Assembly: GCA_003225495.1 (NCBI GenBank)
Contig: QIAJ01000018.1
Location: forward strand, 1-47,564
Origin: Acidobacteriota bacterium
GTDB taxonomy: Bacteria; Acidobacteriota; Terriglobia; Terriglobales; Acidobacteriaceae
Length of the DNA stretch: 47,564 bases
Direction: 5' to 3'
Shown here: positions 43,573-47,564 of the stretch, one piece after another
Layout: the number at the start of each line of letters is the position of its first letter
How positions within the stretch are numbered: the first letter of the stretch is position 1
Position numbers and translations under genes: made by a program
The notes under the pieces: model-generated
The model's database searches: none
Seen by the model: the letters and a program-made list of their open reading frames with translations, nothing else
Told to the model about the DNA's origin: nothing

Positions 43573-43649
43573 GGGTTGGAACGAAACGAAAGGCGTAACC
43601 AGGAGGACACGTCTAGAAGTAACTGGGAGTTTAACCTCAAAGAGGGGCT

Positions 43650-43726
43650 GTCATGCTGAGTGAAGCGATGGACCTATTTATCCGGTCAGCATTAGAAAGC
43701 CGTTTCGTCGCTTCGCTCAGGATGAC
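43650..43726. repeat. Imperfect inverted repeat, dispersed-type element
   Basis: GTCATGCTGAGTGAAGCGA (43650-43668) and, on the opposite strand, GTCATCCTGAGCGAAGCGA (43726-43708): 19 bases with two mismatches, 39 bases apart. The word GTCATCCTGAGCGAAGCGA is common between genes in acidobacterial genomes to my knowledge. It is followed by five T. It lies just downstream of mdh and may end its transcript. Confidence 0.7.
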
Positions 43727-43740
43727 TTTTTACGGCGAAC

Positions 43741-44682
<942 letters not shown>

Positions 44683-44737
44683 TTACTGACCAATTTTTAA
44701 CCCGGGAGGACATAGAGTACATGGGGAGTCGCCTGCA

Positions 44738-46162
44738 TCACTTGGCTGCTGTCGCCACCGCTGCGCCCATGTTCTCGATGATGTGGCTGGCAAATTCACT
44801 GGTCCTGACTTTTGTCGCGCCTTCCATCAGGCGCTCGAAGTCGTATGTAACTTTTTTCTGCTCGATGGTACGTTCCATGCTCTGCTCGATGAGGTCTGCT
44901 GCTTCGCTCCATCCAAGAAAGCGAAACATCATCATTCCCGAGAGCATGACTGAACCAGGATTGATTACATCTTTATCAGCGTACTTTGGCGCGGTGCCGT
45001 GGGTCGCCTCGAAAATGGCATATCCGTCTCCGATGTTGGCGCCGGGCGCGATCCCGAGTCCGCCCACCTGGGCGGCGCAAGCATCTGAGATATAGTCGCC
45101 ATTAAGGTTAGGAGTAGCCAGAACGCTGTATTCATCGGCGCGCGTCACGACCTGTTGGAAAATCGAGTCAGCGATGCGGTCGTTGATCATCAGCTTTTTC
45201 TTCCACGCGCCATGACCGTGGGTGGTATAGATCGTATCGATACAGTTTTTCACTTCCTTGTAGAGAGCCTGGCGAAAATCATCGGTTGCGAATTCCAGCC
45301 CCGGTTCGATCAGCGCTGCATTCTGCTCAACGGTGACACTGGCATTCCTGTCCTTGTTATCGATGATCCAGCTCTCACGCTCGGTGACGACCCGATCGCG
45401 GAATTCTTCCACGGCCAATTCGTAGCCCCATTTGCGAAATGCGCCCTCAGTAAACTTCTGGATGTTGCCCTTGTGGACGAGCGTGACGGTCTTAAGGCTA
45501 TTGTCGAGGGCATGCTGGATTGCCATCCGCACAAGCCGCTTGGTGCCAGTTACGGACATAGGCTTGATCCCCACGCCGGAGTCAAGGCGCACCTGCTTTT
45601 TGCCGCCCCTCAACATGTCTTTGTTCAGGAATTCGATCAAGCGTGCGGCGTCGGGCGTACCCTGCTCCCATTCGATTCCGGCGTAAACGTCTTCGGTGTT
45701 CTCGCGGAAAATGACAACATCCATGCGCTCGGGATGCTTCACCGGCGAAGGAACGCCGCTGTAATACTTCACCGGACGCACGCAGGAGTAGAGATCCAAT
45801 ATCTGACGCAGCGCCACATTCAGCGATCGAATGCCGCCGCCCACGGGCGTGGTGAGAGGTCCTTTGATGGCGACTCGAAATTCCCGAATCGCGCCTATCG
45901 TGTCTTCAGGTAGCCAATTGTCAAATCGCGCTTTTGCTTTTTCGCCCGCGAAAACCTCATACCACGCCACGGCGCGCTTTCCGCCGTATGCCTTCTCCAC
46001 CGCAGCGTCGAATACGCGAACGGACGCTTTCCAAATGTCGCGGCCGGTACCGTCTCCTTCAATGAAGGGGATGATGGGACGATCGGGCACTCGGTATTTG
46101 CCCTTGCTGTATCCGATCGGTTGACCATCCGCGGGGACGGGAACTCCATTGAACACTGCCAT
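44738..46162 (-). CDS. icd: Isocitrate dehydrogenase (NADP+-type)
   Basis: A 474-residue enzyme oxidising isocitrate to 2-oxoglutarate. [14 protein letters not shown] begins the fold; [19 protein letters not shown] carries substrate Ser and Arg; [36 protein letters not shown], represented here by [10 protein letters not shown]; nucleotide-site GTAPKYA near the end. It looks like the bacterial NADP-linked type, but NAD use cannot be excluded. ATG 46162 has GGAGG eight bases upstream; the frame extends by six codons (46180) without a site. Operon with mdh. Confidence 0.94.
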   Translation of the reverse strand: MAVFNGVPVPADGQPIGYSKGKYRVPDRPIIPFIEGDGTGRDIWKASVRVFDAAVEKAYGGKRAVAWYEVFAGEKAKARFDNWLPEDTIGAIREFRVAIKGPLTTPVGGGIRSLNVALRQILDLYSCVRPVKYYSGVPSPVKHPERMDVVIFRENTEDVYAGIEWEQGTPDAARLIEFLNKDMLRGGKKQVRLDSGVGIKPMSVTGTKRLVRMAIQHALDNSLKTVTLVHKGNIQKFTEGAFRKWGYELAVEEFRDRVVTERESWIIDNKDRNASVTVEQNAALIEPGLEFATDDFRQALYKEVKNCIDTIYTTHGHGAWKKKLMINDRIADSIFQQVVTRADEYSVLATPNLNGDYISDACAAQVGGLGIAPGANIGDGYAIFEATHGTAPKYADKDVINPGSVMLSGMMMFRFLGWSEAADLIEQSMERTIEQKKVTYDFERLMEGATKVRTSEFASHIIENMGAAVATAAK

Positions 46163-46198
46163 GCTGCCAACCTCCATCACCAGTAAAAGAAGAGATCC

Positions 46199-46204
46199 AT
46201 TATA
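46199..46204 (-). promoter_or_regulatory. -10 box of the icd-mdh operon
   Basis: Perfect TATAAT on the minus strand 37 bases before ATG 46162; the leader would hold the GGAGG site. Confidence 0.5.
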
Positions 46205-46312
46205 AAGAATTGCGCAGGTCAGTATGTGCTGAGACTAGTTTGCAAGGGCCATTGGGACACACCCAAAAGCGCGCCGCGCAAGCGGCCCACCGAACTTGCT
46301 GTAGGTCTCGCA

Positions 46313-46840
46313 CTAACTGCGGTCGATTGTCAGCGAATTGACTACGACGTCTTTATTGGGACGATCCTGCCGGTTGCGCGCCACCTTCGAAATCTTCTCT
46401 ACGATATCCTGTCCCTCGACAACTTCGCCGAAGATCGTGTGCTTCCCGCTGAGCCAATCGGTGTTGGCAACCGTGATAAAGAACTGCGATCCGTTCGTGT
46501 TCGGACCGGCATTGGCCATCGCGAGTTTGCCGGCCTTGTCGAAGCGATGCGGAGAGCCTTTAGTTTCATCTTCGAACTGGTATCCGGGACCGCCCATACC
46601 GGTGCCTTGCGGATCGCCGCCCTGAATCATGAAGTCTGGAATTACACGATGGAAAATAGTGCCGTTGTAGAGAGGGTCTTTGCTCTTCTTGCGCGTGTTG
46701 GGATGAGTCCACTCGCGCTTGCCTTCGGCGAGTTCGGTAAAGTTGGCGACGGTCTTCGGAGCATCTTTCTCAAAAAGACGGCAAATGATGTTGCCTTCGC
46801 TGGTATTGAAAACGGCGTAAGTGCCGGGCGTGCGTGCCAT
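46313..46840 (-). CDS. Peptidyl-prolyl cis-trans isomerase (cyclophilin), cytoplasmic
   Basis: A 175-residue cyclophilin. Catalytic Arg in FHRVIPDFMIQGGDPQGTGMGG, NGSQFFI, and the FGEVVEGQDIV end. No signal peptide, so cytoplasmic. GAGGA lies six bases before the ATG. It is adjacent to a second cyclophilin with a signal peptide, a tandem duplication in the same orientation with 27 bases between. Confidence 0.95.
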   Translation of the reverse strand: MARTPGTYAVFNTSEGNIICRLFEKDAPKTVANFTELAEGKREWTHPNTRKKSKDPLYNGTIFHRVIPDFMIQGGDPQGTGMGGPGYQFEDETKGSPHRFDKAGKLAMANAGPNTNGSQFFITVANTDWLSGKHTIFGEVVEGQDIVEKISKVARNRQDRPNKDVVVNSLTIDRS

Positions 46841-46867
46841 AGGTTCCTCGTTTTCTGATTTGTGGTT

Positions 46868-47563
46868 TTATTGCGGCTGCGCCGGCTTCTTCACATTCAC
46901 GGAAGGCTTGGCTCCGGCTGCGGGTCTGGGCGCCGCCGGTCTTGCGGCTGCGCCACCATGCTGGATTTCAATGTGGGTGATCTTTACAGGACGCAGCGGA
47001 GTTTCACCGTCCGTCGCCATGCGCGCGATGTTCTTTACCAGTTCGACCGCGGCAGGATCGCACTGGCCGAAGATTGTGTATCCGCCATTGAGGCTGGGGT
47101 AGGGAACCTCAGTGATAAAGAACTGCGAGCCATTGGTATCTCGTCCGGCATTTGCATAGGCCAGGCGGCCGGGACGGTCGAACGTCAGGTCCGGTGAGGT
47201 CTCATTCTTGAACTTGTAGCCAGGATCGCCCATCCCATTGCCGGCAGGATCTCCGCCCTGAATCATGAAACTCGGAATTACTCTGTGAAAGATGGTGCCA
47301 TCGTAGAGGGGCACGCCGTGCTTCTTCGCGTGCGATACGGGGTTCGTCCAATCTTTAGTGCCATTCGCCAGTCCGATGAAATTTGCCACGCCGATAGGGG
47401 CCTCTTTGTCGAAAAGCTGGCAGCGCATGTCGCCGACGCTGGTATGGATTACGGCCACCGGCCCGGCGCTGGGTGACGGGACCGCCGTTCGGACGGGCGG
47501 TTTCGCGGCGGGCGCCGTTTGGCCGATGCCGAGCAGGGAAGTGAATGTTATCAGAGCAAGCAT
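46868..47563 (-). CDS. Peptidyl-prolyl cis-trans isomerase (cyclophilin), exported
   Basis: A 231-residue cyclophilin with an N-terminal hydrophobic helix (MLALITFTSLLGIGQTA) as signal peptide, a Pro/Ala linker and the catalytic core: FHRVIPSFMIQGGDPAGNG, NGSQFFI, FGQCDPAAVELVKNIA. Pro/Ala/Lys-rich tail (about 25 residues). Probably periplasmic folding catalyst. The start codon found (47563) touches the window edge, so an earlier start cannot be excluded. Confidence 0.92.
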   Translation of the reverse strand: MLALITFTSLLGIGQTAPAAKPPVRTAVPSPSAGPVAVIHTSVGDMRCQLFDKEAPIGVANFIGLANGTKDWTNPVSHAKKHGVPLYDGTIFHRVIPSFMIQGGDPAGNGMGDPGYKFKNETSPDLTFDRPGRLAYANAGRDTNGSQFFITEVPYPSLNGGYTIFGQCDPAAVELVKNIARMATDGETPLRPVKITHIEIQHGGAAARPAAPRPAAGAKPSVNVKKPAQPQ

Positions 47564-47564
47564 G

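Overview
The window reads as an ordinary chromosomal segment of an Acidobacteriota bacterium, probably of the Koribacter/Terriglobia type. This is inferred from protein style, moderately high GC, a lysine-rich H1-like protein, an acidobacterial-looking set of hypothetical proteins and a GTCATCCTGAGCGAAGCGA-type dispersed repeat. No phage, IS element, plasmid or CRISPR signal was seen.

Layout. 1-844: 3'-truncated CDF metal exporter (minus). 991-1458: H1-like basic protein. 1515-5897: three overlapping minus-strand signalling genes (CHASE3-PAS kinase, stand-alone receiver, receiver-kinase hybrid). 6233-7433: type I DAHP synthase behind a leader that looks like a complete Phe/Trp attenuator. 7469-7636: lone Flp-type pilin. 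7775-9417: ABC exporter pair. 9445-10290: unknown membrane protein. 10367-23695: a minus-strand respiratory complex I cluster, nuoA-C-D-E-F-G-H-J-K-L-M-N. 23842-24810: hypothetical protein, ThiS-like protein and antisense tRNA-Arg(CCU). 24948-33939: plus-strand block with a PlpD-type patatin, GT2 glycosyltransferase, class I aminotransferase, two-domain VOC protein, methyltransferase and a beta-propeller/phosphoesterase fusion. 33948-35237: Tat-exported class V aminotransferase. 35417-36592: M48 protease. 36675-38458: second ABC-2 exporter. 38628-43539: small secreted protein, POTRA-only protein, LysR regulator and membrane TPR protein. 43741-46162: icd-mdh pair of the TCA cycle. 46313-47563: two cyclophilins.

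The two most notable signals are these. (1) The aroF leader has a 28-codon aromatic-rich ORF, a 1:2 hairpin, a competing 2:3 antiterminator and a 3:4 terminator with a U-tract: transcription attenuation by aromatic amino-acid supply. (2) The complex I cluster has no nuoB and no nuoI, and nuoD, nuoG and nuoM are each split by what looks like a small internal deletion, all three with the same net reading-frame change. Either the cluster is a decaying paralogue or the sequence carries deletions/errors; this is not resolvable from the window alone.

A further pattern is that several genes (991, 7775, 10290, 27249, perhaps 28318) have a good -10 box only 6-13 bases before the start codon and no Shine-Dalgarno, suggesting leaderless or nearly leaderless mRNAs, while others (aroF, flp, M48, icd, mdh, patatin) have clear Shine-Dalgarno sites.
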